The notes: generated by a model from the sequence alone, not told the origin. A stretch of DNA of 20,599 nucleotides from Hypsibius dujardini (GCA_001579985.1 LRSR01006235.1:1-20599), one strand, 5' to 3'. Shown: positions 1 to 10,249, numbered from the stretch's first letter. Numbers and translations: made by a program.

Positions 1-240
1 CCGTCGGTCGCGTAATATTCCTCGTGTGACCTTTCTGGCCGACCTTGTTCGTGGTATCCTCTTTTTGTCTTTATTCATGGAGATCTAAATGCATTCTGTG
101 GGGGATCAGTTGGTTCACGCGCCGGAAGCTAGTCCTCCGAGAAGAGGTATTACTTTTTTCGCGGTTCGCTGGTATGAAAAAAACGTGATGAACCGCGAAA
201 GGGTGTCTATCTCGTTTCGGTCGACGTGCCGTTCGTCCGT

Positions 241-370
241 TGGACCGCCCGTCGAACCGTCCGTCCGTCAGACCGTCCATTGGACCGCCCGTCGAACCGT
301 CCGTCCGTCAGACCGTCCGTCGGACCGCCCGTCGAACCGTCCGTCCGTCAGACCGTCCGTCGGACCGTCT
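241..370. repeat. 40-bp tandem repeat, three copies plus a partial, built from CCGT words
   Basis: Units start at 241, 281 and 321, and a fourth begins at 361 and breaks off. Each reads TGGACCGCCCGTCGAACCGT followed by CCGTCCGTCAGACCGTC with one or two changes. All plus-strand frames stay open through it because the unit lacks stops; I regard that as an effect of composition, not coding. Confidence 0.9.
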
Positions 371-897
371 TCCGGAAAAAAACCCACACTGCTGTGCAGC
401 GTGCGACCTGGAAGGCAAGGGAATATCGATGGCATAAAAATTAAATATTTTTTAGAAAACTAAAAATTTTTTAATTTTTAAAAAAGGATTCATCTGTCAA
501 GAGTTTTCTGTACCTAAAATTGAAACTCTTTACTTGCAGAGAAATGGTGAAATAGTTTGAAGCATTCAGTTACCGAACCTTTTGAATTTAGCCTTAGTCG
601 AAATTAATTCAGTAATTTTAGTTTTGCCACTTAAATAACGTTTATTAAACAATTTATCAGGATTTTTGAGAAACTAAAACTAAACTCCAGTTGTACAACT
701 TAGTTACTGCAGTCAGGAATATAATTATGCAATAATGATGGTGTTGCGCCAATTTCATAAGAAACGATCCTTAAACGAATCCGACACGCTTTCTCGTATT
801 TGTTTGGAAAATTTTGTTTGTAGCCAAAATAAAACAGACATTTCTACATGTATATCGATCAAAGTAACTGGTGGTTAAATTACGTTATTTTGTTTAA
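371..897. other. AT-rich intergenic stretch, no gene seen
   Basis: Mostly A/T-rich single-copy sequence with stops in all frames, lying between the 40-bp repeat and the foldback element. I see no coding region, RNA gene or repeat here. Confidence 0.6.
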
Positions 898-1589
898 GGG
901 CAACCCGGCGCTTTGAAATCGCCCAAAAATCTCGCCGGGTCGCCAGCCGCGGTGGCCATGGATGATTCTTATCGTGTCTCGGTCTAAGTTTTTATAACTC
1001 CTTCTTGGGTTGGCAAACTTTTATCTTTTTCAGTTTTTCAAAAAACAAATTCTTTAACATCGGACGTAGTCGTTCCTCTCGGGCACTCTTTTGATAACTT
1101 TAGCGAATATCTTCTGATTAACCTCGTTTTGCACTTTTCTGATAGGTATTTAAAGTTGCAACCTTCAAAATTCAACGTTTTCAGTTGACTGGTCTAGTTA
1201 CAGAGAAAAGTATGAGAAGCTCAGCGACCCAAGTTCATCCCATCCCAAAATAAGTTTTTTACGGTTCTTCCTCTTTTTCTCTGTAATGCATCTTGCTAAC
1301 TTAAAACGCTAAATTTTGAAGGTTGCAATTTTAAATGCCTACCGGAAAAGTGCAAAACGAAGTTAATCAGAAGATAATCGCCATTCAAATTTATCAAGAG
1401 GGCCCGAGAGGGACGGCTACGTCCGATGACGTCAAAGGATTTTTTTGAAAAATTGAAAAGGACAAAACGTTTGCCAACTCAAGAAGGAGTCATAAAAAAT
1501 AGATCGGAACACGAAAACAATAATTCATGGTCACTGCGGCTGGCGACCCGGCAAGATTTTTGGGACGATTTCAAAGCGCCGGGTTGCCC
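898..1589. mobile_element. Foldback element: 692-bp inverted repeat with arms of about 315 bp
   Basis: The left arm (898 to about 1212) begins GGGCAACCCGGCGCTTTGAA. The reverse complement of the right arm (1589 back to about 1272) begins with the same bases and stays alignable to its end, both arms finishing at TTACAGAGAAAA. By eye the arms agree at roughly four positions in five, with small indels. The spacer is about 60 bp. There is no coding capacity and no clear target duplication (left flank TTTAA, right flank TCAAA). It looks like a non-autonomous foldback or long-TIR DNA element. Confidence 0.85.
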
Positions 1590-2210
1590 TCAAATTAAAT
1601 AGGTATTCAAGCAATGAGGACTGTGGTTCTACCGCATAATTTTACACTGGCATTTAACAATTACTTTTTCACTCGGAATAATCTGTAACTTGTTTCAGAC
1701 ACGATTCTTGGGCAGGATTCCAAAGTACAGTGCGTGGTCCAGTTTTCTGTCTCTCTCACACCATTGTCAGTACGTCAACCGAGAAACTTCGATAAGATAA
1801 AGTGGCACGCTTGTAGATTATGAAAAATCACGGTCGACAACCACCCAGGCATGAGGGGAGCCAGACAAGGACGACGATAAAAGTGCCGCACCCGGCGACA
1901 GCCGACGGTCCTCGAACGCTTCCCCACGACCAACACCACCGCCACGACAGCCCAACTGCCTGAATCACAGAGTGTGTAATAAAATCAAAAAATCCAGGGA
2001 AGAAAAGAAAAATCTACATATATTCCGTCGTCCGAGGTGAAAGAGCATTGTGGTGTGCATTGATTTCACTTGAGGAGGGCAAAATGAGCAACAAGTGGCC
2101 ATTCCAGACATCCTTAACCGGTCCGCAGCCTTCCCCACAGACAGAGTGATCGATCCCAAGCTTGAGCTGATGTCTTTCCGAGGCACGCACACACAGCCGA
2201 AACGGTGCGG
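1590..2210. other. Region downstream of GPHR, no recognised gene
   Basis: Between the foldback element and the GPHR stop codon; the part nearest 2210 should hold the GPHR 3' UTR on the minus strand. Only short open stretches without recognisable protein. A plus-strand AATAAA lies at about 1978, but I could not link it to a plus-strand exon. Confidence 0.5.
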
Positions 2211-2617
2211 CTAGAGGTCGTTTTTTTCCGGCAATCGGCGGTGCGCCAAGTAGAGGAAGGCGATGCTGGTGAAGGCGCTGACGAGGAAGATCACGTCAAA
2301 CCAGCGGTGGTAGAAGCCGAATTGCAACTCCCCTAATACTTCTGATATTACAGCCCTGTATAGAAAAAAGGAATGCTATTTTAGTTCACAGCTTTGGCTG
2401 GATTGTTACGAAGTCGCTTCAGGGCATAACGTACCGGTACGCGGGGGGCACACTGAGTCTCATAAGCAAAATCGTCGAAATGAAATACATTCCCTGAAAA
2501 ATGGGGACCATACATGGAATGAAATTTAAAAGACTAAGCTCATTAGCAACCTCTTCGTGGGAGGAGAGTCCTTTGGATATCTGTCAGTCGTTTATGTATG
2601 TCTCAATTTGCTTTCAA

Positions 2618-2660
<43 letters not shown>

Positions 2661-5600
2661 GCCTCTCCGCTTCCCAGTCTGTCTATCTGTCGGCCTCGCT
2701 GCCTATCGGGTTGCGATGTTTCGTTCGTCTAAACTCACCATAATTTCGGCAAAGGACAAGACCAAAATATCCGACGATCTACTACTAGACATCACGTACG
2801 AAAACTGAAAGAACTGTCGAAAGAAAGTATACTAACTTAGTCAGACCGACCATACATACAACGAATCGAAGGACAGGCAAACGGGACTCTAACCTTGATG
2901 AGCGTTAGGAGCAGTCCCCTTATAGATGTGAAAGCGAGGATTCCAACCAGGACGAAAGATACATATTGTGACCACAACTGGACCTAAAATATACCGACGG
3001 GAACTAAACCCATTTGGAAAGATTCTTCCATTGACATCAACACCTACGTCTGCATTGAATCCCACGTGATCGATAGCGAGTTGAAAGCCACGCGAGACGG
3101 GATCCAAGTGGGTGACTCGATTAAGAATGATATTGACCATTGTCTGTAGAATCGAATTTTTCGTTTGAATATGAGTAATCACAAATCGTAAATAATGACT
3201 ACGCGTTACATACAGCTGGCGGAGAAAACTTGCTACGGTTCGCCAATCGTTGATTGATTTGGTTTAGTACGCGCAAGCTTGATTGATTTTGTGCCACAAG
3301 ACACGTAACGTTACCAGATTGGCCAAAAAACGGTCGATTGATAGGTTGATTGACTAACTTGACCATTCAGGGGAATGGTTGATTGATTGATCAAAACGAA
3401 ACACTGCACTTGACTGGCCAAACCATCAATCAATGCCTTTCCATTTTGCACATACTACACTAAATCAATGAACACCTGGCGAACAGTAGCAAGTTTCTCC
3501 GCCAGCTGTACCATGACAATTTTCCAGATGCAATACACCGTGAACACAAGACCCAGCCAGTGAAAGTAGATTCCTTTCCAGGTTTTCGAGTACTCATGAC
3601 GGGCCCTCATCTTATGGAACTCATCAATCTCCAGAAAGAGATGTGTGCAAGTGACCTGCATGGTGGAAATTTCCGCTTCCAGATGACTCGCGTCTGCGAA
3701 AGAACCAGATGCATGAGCACGTAAGAAGTGACATCACATAGCGAACGAACCAACAGAAACTTGTTATACGCAGGCAAACAATCAAACGGACAGAGAAACA
3801 AACAGAAAGACAGACAGAAAGACAGGGCGGAGAGACAGGTGAGGCAGATAATCACAGGTGGACCTACCGACAGACAAGACAGACAAGCAGGCAGCCAGTC
3901 AGACAGACAGACAGACAGGCAGACAGGCAGACATGCAGACAGACAGACAGGCAGACAGACAGGCAGCCAGTCAGACAAGCATGCACACAAACGGGCAAAT
4001 CCGCAGCCAAAAACTCCAGTGATGCAGTAAAGGATGCCATACTTTCAACTGGTCGGGAACGGATGTGCCGTATAGGATTCCACCACGCGGCAGAGTCCGA
4101 TTCATCCTGTCCAGGTCGCATCGTCATCAGCAACCATCTAAAAAGAACAGCTCCTTATCCGAATCCAGAACTGCCTTGTACATGTTCACATACCGCTTCT
4201 TCTTTGCAGCCATTATTTCCAACCCTTGTTCCAGCCGCCGTTCCAGCAACCGAATATGGGACTCTCCAACTGTTCTAAAAAACGGGCAAAATGAGGATAA
4301 ACTACGAGGTCAAGGCAAAGCCAAACACTCAATTAATCGATCAAACATTCGGCGCATCGGCAAAACTATTAATCAGTCGTAAATAGATAACAAGGCGATA
4401 GGCAGTTTCTCAATGTAAATAATTATCAATAATTTCAGGCGCGAATTTCATCTCATCTTGGAATTGAGAACCCTCCTTCACGAGGGCAGAAGCAGCAAAT
4501 ATACTTTGCAAAGCACGATAAGTAGGTGTACGGTGTGTTAACGGCACCGAAGCCCGATAAGATGGCCATCACCGTCACTCCGATCACTCCCACCCGGCCC
4601 ACAGCATGGTCCATTGTGGAAAAACCACCTGCAGAAAAGGAAAACCACAGATTTTATTACTGACCCCGGCAGAGGTAGGCAAGTATGTATAAGCAGCTCA
4701 GTCAGTCAGCACAAACATCGCCACAGACAACACACACATTTATCATAGACTCACATATACATGGACTGTTTCCAGACGGATTCAGTCGCAGACAGGTGCT
4801 CTAACAGACACTGAAATCACGACAAAAATGTACACAGACAAGCTCCAAAGAAACCCACACACCATTTCACATACAGGCACAGACGCCACCACGGGCAGGC
4901 AACAAGATGAAGACAGACAAACAAGACTAGAATTCCAGATCGATTCAAATCTTACCGCAGACGCAGTGAGGACTTCTAATCATCACACAAAATACCACAA
5001 ACAAAAACGCGAGCACAGAAAGACACCATACTATAGGTAGGCAGACGGACAGATTCAGACATCGACCCAGTTGAGACTCACGAAGACATGGCAGGCACAG
5101 ATTGATGCATACATCGACCGACATAGCCACACATTCGTGAAAATTCTTATTCCTGCATACAGACAGACAAACAGACGGACAGACAGACAAACAGAGAGAC
5201 AGACATAGAGACAGACAGACAGACGAATACACGCCAGAGATGCTTACCATTCTTGGTGGTGAGTATTGGAAATGGGTCGCCAATCTTCCAGAATCCGTAT
5301 AAAAACAGGCACCAAGCCAAAACGTTGACCAGCTTCGACTGCAACCTTCTGCACACCGGGAATGCGCCTGAATCAGGAGAGGAGCAAAGAATAAACACCG
5401 AAACTTTTAAACCGGAATTCAACGCCGAGGGCAGACCAAATGACATTCCGCTTGATTGATTGATTTAACCAATACAATGTTGATTGATTACTGATTGAAT
5501 TAGACGAAGTACTCAATGAAACGTCATGCATTGATTGATGGATTGAACGTAAAGAAAAAATATCTATTTGGCAAAATTGGCATACTTGCTGCGGCGAGGT

Positions 5601-6236
5601 TGACCACCGAGCGGGCAATGTAAAATGGTATAATCGCCACAAGAATAACCACCAGGAGAAATATGCCTACTTTCCAGTGCACCATTCGGGATCTATGGAA
5701 TATAAAAAACAGAGAGGAAATGAGTCTAAGTGGCCAATCAAGCAATCAAGCGAAAGCCACAAGCCGCTACTTACTCGACGTCTAAAAATCCCAAAATTTC
5801 GAAGATAAACAACTCGAACAACGTCACGGAAAGCGTGAATGTCAAGCAAAAGAGCACTTGTACGGGATGGTTTCGTATCTAGAAGAAAAAGCCTACTGGT
5901 TTGGGATGCAATTGCAGTGGAAAGAACATCTACCGCGTGGCCGTAAAACTTGCCGGTTCAACATAAATCCGGACTGATGGAAGGCACAGATGTGGCTTGA
6001 ATGTGGGTCGCCAAGCATTGGTGCCCTTACCACAACCAAGCTTACCTCATAATCTTTTGACAACCGCGTCATCAAAAAAATCCACCCAATCGCAAAAAAA
6101 ATTCCCTAAGTAGATGGAAAAAATCAGAAGTTCTAAGAAATGAAATTTAACGAAAAAATAATTATCGGCTAAAATTTAAGAAACGCGCACATACCTGGCT
6201 GAAAAGGACCATTAAACTGTCTGTGACAAGTGTCAT
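2211..6236 (-). CDS. GPR89: Golgi pH regulator (GPHR/GPR89), complete 14-exon gene
   Basis: Multi-pass membrane protein of the GPHR family, described as a Golgi anion channel needed for lumenal acidification. Exons in coding order: 6236-6195, 6105-6046, 5878-5775, 5692-5586, 5367-5248, 4628-4505, 4274-4194, 4137-4043, 3693-3512, 3143-3048, 2983-2894, 2804-2739, 2493-2435, 2355-2211. They total 1371 nt, or 456 aa, close to the roughly 455 aa usual for the family, and every junction keeps phase. Family signatures seen: [12 protein letters not shown] near residue 15, [11 protein letters not shown] at 130-140, [19 protein letters not shown] around 155-175, EYSKTWKG before a membrane segment, [11 protein letters not shown] near 357-367, and [19 protein letters not shown] near the C-terminus. 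The loop of exon 8 is the least conserved part; its ends were set by phase and by alignment of the following LFLE segment. The start is the only Met giving the short [14 protein letters not shown] first exon. Larger introns carry simple repeats. I see no clear polyadenylation signal. Confidence 0.95.
2619..2661. repeat. (CTGT)n microsatellite in GPHR intron 12
   Basis: About eleven perfect CTGT units, then a degenerate tail to about 2700. It occupies much of the 245-nt intron 2494-2738. Confidence 0.95.
3211..3510. repeat. Inverted repeat inside GPHR intron 9, one arm beginning at the splice donor
   Basis: The left arm 3211-3276 starts tacagctggcggagaaaact. The reverse complement of 3446-3510 starts tacagctggcggagaaactt and stays similar for about 65 nt. 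The loop of about 170 nt contains TTGA-rich sequence. On the transcribed minus strand the right arm begins within the donor gtacag of exon 9. Confidence 0.85.
3790..3985. repeat. Degenerate (CAGA)n microsatellite in GPHR intron 8
   Basis: Runs of CAGA interrupted by CAGG and CAGC words fill most of the 349-nt intron 3694-4042. Long open frames on both strands here are products of the repeat. Confidence 0.93.
5156..5224. repeat. (CAGA)n microsatellite in GPHR intron 5
   Basis: Nearly continuous CAGA, CGGA and GAGA words ending about 24 nt before the 3' edge of exon 5 (5248-5367). The rest of the 619-nt intron is rich in scattered CAGA/ACAC words. Confidence 0.92.
5452..5540. repeat. TTGA-rich stretch in GPHR intron 4
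   Basis: Repeated ttgattga words (about 5452-5465, 5480-5500 and 5530-5545) in the 218-nt intron 5368-5585. Similar words occur in GPHR intron 9 and in NMNAT introns 1 and 2. Confidence 0.75.
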
Positions 6237-6497
6237 TATGGATGGATGCTAGGTCTCCTTCGAAGATATTTAATATGTGAGCGCCTATCGAACTTAAAAA
6301 ACTTCCAGATAATCCATTGTGAAAAAAAGGAAATAATTTTCGAAACGTGGACGAGACCATTAAAACGAGATGAGAGAAAGCGGAAACATGTTTTGACTTT
6401 TACACGTGAGTTCTGTTGGGGACGCTTTGTTCGATAAAAGTACGAATCCGATCTGCAATATAGGCATCTGTTCCAGCAGTTTAATCTTATTCTTATT

Positions 6498-6678
6498 CTA
6501 TTCTTGTTTTTATTCTGGCGCTCACTCATTTTATTTTACCGCTCACGTGTTCTATTTTGGCGTTCACTCATTCTATTCTGGCGCCCCTTATTTTAAACTG
6601 GCGTTCACTCATTCTATTTTTTCGCTCACGTATTCTATTTTAATGTTCTCTTATTTTGTTCTACCACTCGTCTAGTCT
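6498..6678. repeat. Degenerate 21-bp tandem repeat, about eight copies
   Basis: Consensus close to ttctattttggcgttcactc plus one base. Copies are diverged but keep the 20-21 bp spacing. It lies in the intergenic region upstream of the GPHR start, between that gene and MITE copy 1. The open plus-strand frame through it is a product of the repeat. Confidence 0.8.
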
Positions 6679-6735
6679 ACTACTGCATTATGACGTTTAC
6701 TAATTCAGTTATTCTGGCTGGCCTCTCGCTCTTTA

Positions 6736-7066
6736 GGGGTCATCCTCATATTATGTAATCAAAAATCTGTGAAATTTTGCTACTAGTCCACCCCTGTCAT
6801 CAGATGTTATCAGTAAAACGACCACCCTCGTTTGATAATCCCAAATTAATCAATCAACCGACCACCTTCTATATCCATTTTTTTTCAAATGGACGCAGTA
6901 TTCATATTCATGGGTGACCATATTCAGTGTTGGTCACGCAACCTTTGCCCTACGTAAACAATAGTAATCACCTCACGAAAGGACCCTCTTGTTTGTCATC
7001 AAGAGTAATCACAAGTCCAGATTACCCACTGACCCTCCCTTGATTACTTAATATGTAGATAACCCC
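6736..7066. mobile_element. MITE copy 1 (331 bp, TA-flanked, about 27-bp terminal inverted repeats)
   Basis: The left end GGGGTCATCCTCATATTATG and the reverse complement of the right end, GGGGTTATCTACATATTAAG, agree at most positions, and both continue into GTAATCAA. TA lies on both sides (6734-6735 and 7067-7068), as left by Tc1/mariner-type transposases. No coding region is inside. A related copy of almost equal length lies at 13580-13908. Family assignment is by inference from the TA and the ends only. Confidence 0.85.
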
Positions 7067-7128
7067 TAAGGATATACATTTATTAATATGAATGGAGGAT
7101 GGTGACGATGCCTGTTGCACTTTTGCAG

Positions 7129-7518
7129 GGCGGAACAAGCCGACTCTGGGCGGGTTATTCGCTGCTCTTCGGCCAAGGAAACGCCAAAGCGTCTGGACAA
7201 GATCTCGGTACACTTTTATAACCCTGATGGTGGAAGCGCAGTTTGACAGCTTCTTTGATGATAATAGGGGCTCCGGAAAGCTGTATGAGAAAGTTTAGCA
7301 CGGCTCTCTTGATGTTCTGCTCTATCCTGAACACGTGCAACTACACCAATCGTGCTGATTACAGCTATTGGCTCTCCACCGAAGCAGACATGCCTATGAG
7401 TACGTTACCTGGAACTTGTACACATACCATGGATAGATTTTTCATAGATCTTTTCATAGATCTTTTCGGCTTCAGGTATGGAAAACATTTTGGGACAGGA
7501 TATCCAAAAATACATCAG
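7129..7518 (+). pseudogene. Partial collagen IV NC1 domain (first C4 subdomain), three exons without the rest
   Basis: Three joinable exons, 7129-7207, 7268-7399 and 7476-7518, with in-phase GT-AG introns of 60 and 76 nt. They encode GTSRLWAGYSLLF, then SGQDLG, SCMRKFST, FCSILNTCNY, DYSYWLSTEADMPM and SMENILGQDIQKYI. This follows the order of the first half of a collagen IV NC1 domain, the globular trimerisation domain of basement-membrane collagen, up to just before the usual ISRC..C. Three NC1 cysteines are kept. Upstream there is no Gly-X-Y helix, only a MITE ending 62 bp before. Downstream I could not find the rest of subdomain 1 or any of subdomain 2; a weak stretch near 7593-7640 (PVYVFHSVHQ) may be a decayed remnant. 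A retrotransposon follows. The exons themselves have no stops, so this is either a young gene fragment or part of a gene with distant exons. Confidence 0.72.
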
Positions 7519-8012
7519 GTAAGACCATAGCAAAGAGTGTATACCCTAATGAATACGACTGGTGTGCATTTATTCAATCAATTGATAAGGATCGAATGCC
7601 AATAATACCAGTGTATGTATTTCATTCAGTACATCAATCAGCTGGTTTATTTAACTGTACAATCTTTTTGTTATTTGTGGAGTACTAAGTAGCCTGTTAA
7701 TTTCTTTATTTTTAAATTACCCTGATTTGGCTGTAGTTGTTGTCGACAGCGGTTTCGAAATTCTAAACCGCGACCGCGGGAAGCGAAACTGTAGCGGCAC
7801 CGCAGCCCGCAGCCCACAGCCGATTCAAATCCGCACCACCGTGACCGTCTGTATGTCGGTTTGCAGAGCTCTAGCAAACACATTCAACGGGTTTTAGTTG
7901 AGATGAGAAAGCATGGCAAGTCCGCCCCCAGTCCAGATATTCACGCCCCAGCCCACCAGTCACGCATTTCACTTGAGCATGGTGCCAAGTAAATGAAATT
8001 CAACAATTCTCA
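7519..8012. other. Region between the NC1 exons and the retrotransposon, no clear gene
   Basis: Contains the expected site for further NC1 exons, but only a weak candidate near 7593-7640. A GC-richer block at about 7740-7870 holds short inverted words (gcggtttcgaa / ttctaaaccgc). I see no tRNA, SINE or protein that I can support. Confidence 0.5.
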
Positions 8013-9530
8013 CAATTGTCAGATGTAGCCAGTAATAACAAAGCCACTGGCCCAGACGGCTTAAATGCCGAGTTTTGGGAAAAATCATACCTTTACAATT
8101 AATCGTCGAGCCGGTCACGCACTTGATTGACCAGTGCATCACAAAGGGAGTTTCTCCAAGCATTTTTAAATTTGCTGCGGTCAAGCCTATCCTAAAGACC
8201 GAAAATGCCACCCAACCGGAGGACTTTCGCCTGATCTCGCTAATTTGCAATTTGTCGAAGGTTTTTGAGCGCGTGATGAAAAAGCAGTTAGTGTCCCATC
8301 TCAATTGTCACAACCTGCTGTTTAAACACCAGTCGGGATTTCAAAATTTTTACTCATGGGAAAGTGGTTTGCTGAAAATCACGGAGGAGTGGAAAAAACA
8401 CGGACGAAAACTAATTAAAGCTGTTGTCTTTTTCGACTTAAAGAAGGCATTCGACAGCGTTTCGCAGTACCTGTTGTTGCGACTGCTCGAAACTGTTGGG
8501 ACGCGAGATCGGACTCTGGATCTGTTCGAATTGTACCTGACGGTTCGTCATAAAAAATTCTGCACACAGGCAGGCCAATCCACCAATCGACTCATTCGAT
8601 CTGGGGTTCCGCAATGGTCAGTTCTAGGGCCGTGCTTTTTTGTGTTTTAGTTAACAGTATTTCCATGCTTTGAATGGAGTCCCTGGATGTCGAGTAGAAT
8701 GCTTCGCCGATGATACCGCAGTCTATGCTGTTGCCAAGACGAGAGAGGCAGTCGCGAAACTGAATGCAGCCCTTTAAGTCGGCGCTATCTGGTTTGAAGA
8801 CAACTCGCTGCCGCTGAACGAGAAGAAGTGCAAAGTAATGCTGATTGCATCGCAGGAAAGCCGCACCAAAACCAACGATGTCAATGGAGTGAATGGAGTC
8901 ATTCTAAACGGATGCCAGCTGGAGGAAGTGGATACCATCACCTACCTGGGCGTTGTTGTTGACCACCATCTCATCTGGTCCGCCCACATTGCTAAAGTGG
9001 AGGAGAAGACGACGACTGGAATAGGCATGATCAACCGAACCAAGAACAGCCTGTCGATGACACAACGCGTATCCCTCAACCACGTTTTTGTCGGTTCACA
9101 TTACCGATACTGCTCCACCGTCTGGACCACCGCCACACAACAGAACCGAGAACGCATCCAGTGCGCCCAACGAATAGCCATCCGTGCCCCTGTCAACTAT
9201 AAGAGGCACGTCACTTACGAGCTCTACGCAGAACTCAACATCATGACGGCCACTGACACGTGGTGCCAGTCAGAAGCCTTCTGGCTGTACAAAATTGCCA
9301 ATCAGTCGCTCGCGAAGCTTCCTGCCTATACGAAAAGCTTTCACCGTCAACGAAACAAATCATCTCCGCAACACCCGTTAAGATGGAATGGTTGAATCCA
9401 CGCGAACACCAAAATTGGAGATGGAACGATCGCGAAACGATTGCGCATATTTAATAAGCTCCCCGATCTTCGTGGAAAATTTGGTCTCTTCAATTATTTA
9501 AAACTGAACTGAGAAAATTAAAGCTGACCA
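8013..9530 (+). mobile_element. Decayed non-LTR (LINE) retrotransposon, reverse transcriptase part
   Basis: The translation in three shifting frames gives the reverse-transcriptase blocks of a Jockey/CR1/L2-type element. They are NNKATGPDG (8013 onward), FRLISLICNLSKVFERVM, HQSGFQ, FFDLKKAFDSV (motif A, catalytic Asp), SGVPQWSVLGP (motif B), ECFADDTAVYA (motif C), LNEKKCKVM, and YLGVVVDHHLIWSAHI, then the thumb-like tail to about 9530. It is broken: a frameshift lies between 8013 and about 8100, a stop at 8648-8650 with a frame change before motif C, a TAA at 8775, and further shifts near 9380 and 9510. The endonuclease region is absent, typical of 5' truncation on insertion. Motif B carries Trp where Gly is standard. 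The 3' end is not sharp; AT-rich tail-like sequence lies near 9658-9676. It is inactive as it stands. Confidence 0.87.
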
Positions 9531-9676
9531 CTCTGGACCGTCCATCAAATGTCCGCCGCTGTCCGACGTTGTCATTGTTTTGTTGATCACTTTTTTGTGC
9601 CGCAAAGGGGAGAACGACCGGCCGGGAAGCCCTCTCGCGAGGTTGACCGCTCGATTACCATTAAATAAACATTAAG

Positions 9677-10249
9677 CAACCAGTTCCCCATCGCCAACTC
9701 ATCCATACTATCAATCCCTCCCTCCAGAAAGACTGACTCGAATGCTCCAAGGCGGGACATCGTGCTACGAAACGGGTCAGGAGGATCGGTGCGTGGTGAT
9801 CGAACAGTGGGAAGCGGCTGGAAAAACCGTTGAACATGACGTGACGCACGTTAAGAGCGGTAACGGTCAGGAAGACATCCTGCAACAAATGTGTGAAGAC
9901 AGTAGCAGAAATTTCTAGCAGCATCAGGCTTTGGAATGGAACAACAACAACAAATGAAGATCCGCGATCCTCAAACTACCGAAAATGGCACTAGTCGATA
10001 CGAACAACGGTGCTAGTTGCAGCGAACAACCAGAAAGTGTCGAACAACTTCCCTAGAGCAGTGGAGTGTTTTTTAAAAACTTTGTTGGTTTATGAATGAT
10101 TAACTTCAGGTCAGATTTTCGTTTTCTATTTTTCTAGAGTTTATGTGTATTCATAATGAGTTCATAATATATTTTAACGTTTCGTTGTTGCCGTAACGTA
10201 GTTGTTGTTTTGTTTACAGTCGTCGTATTTTTTAGTCCGAATAAAGAAG
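9677..10249. other. Upstream region of NMNAT, no recognised gene
   Basis: Follows the decayed retrotransposon. Holds a 58-codon open frame at 9742-9918 with no family I know. Near NMNAT two acceptor-like sites, gttttgtttacag ending at 10219 and attttttag ending at 10235, lie 30 and 14 nt before the ATG and could end a 5' UTR intron or accept a spliced leader. Confidence 0.5.

Noticed and set aside
157-200. 11-bp inverted repeat tttcgcggttc / gaaccgcgaaa with a 22-nt loop
   Set aside because: Real but short and isolated; no T-run or gene context gives it a role.
89-463. 124-codon open frame with Arg/Pro/Ser repeats
   Set aside because: It runs through the 40-bp CCGT repeat, which lacks stops in all plus-strand frames; no splice context or family.
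1725-1990. Possible plus-strand exon ending at AATAAA near 1978
   Set aside because: No recognisable protein and no consistent splice sites.
3607-4133. Cys/Leu/Ser/Val-rich frames (minus) and Asp/Arg/Gln-rich frame (plus)
   Set aside because: Translation of the CAGA/CTGT microsatellite in a GPHR intron; real exons at the edges use other limits.
7593-7660. Possible next collagen NC1 exon (PVYVFHSVHQS)
   Set aside because: Resembles the AVHSQ region only loosely, lacks the CxxC, and no acceptor gives the needed phase.
7740-7870. GC-rich block with tRNA-like or SINE-like words
   Set aside because: The candidate B box (GATTTGAATCG on the minus strand) differs from consensus, and no cloverleaf could be drawn.
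9742-9918. 58-codon plus-strand frame beginning MLQGGTSCYETGQ and an 87-codon minus frame over the same bases
   Set aside because: No family recognised, no splice partners found, and both strands open, so coding is not supported. It might be an exon of an unknown gene.
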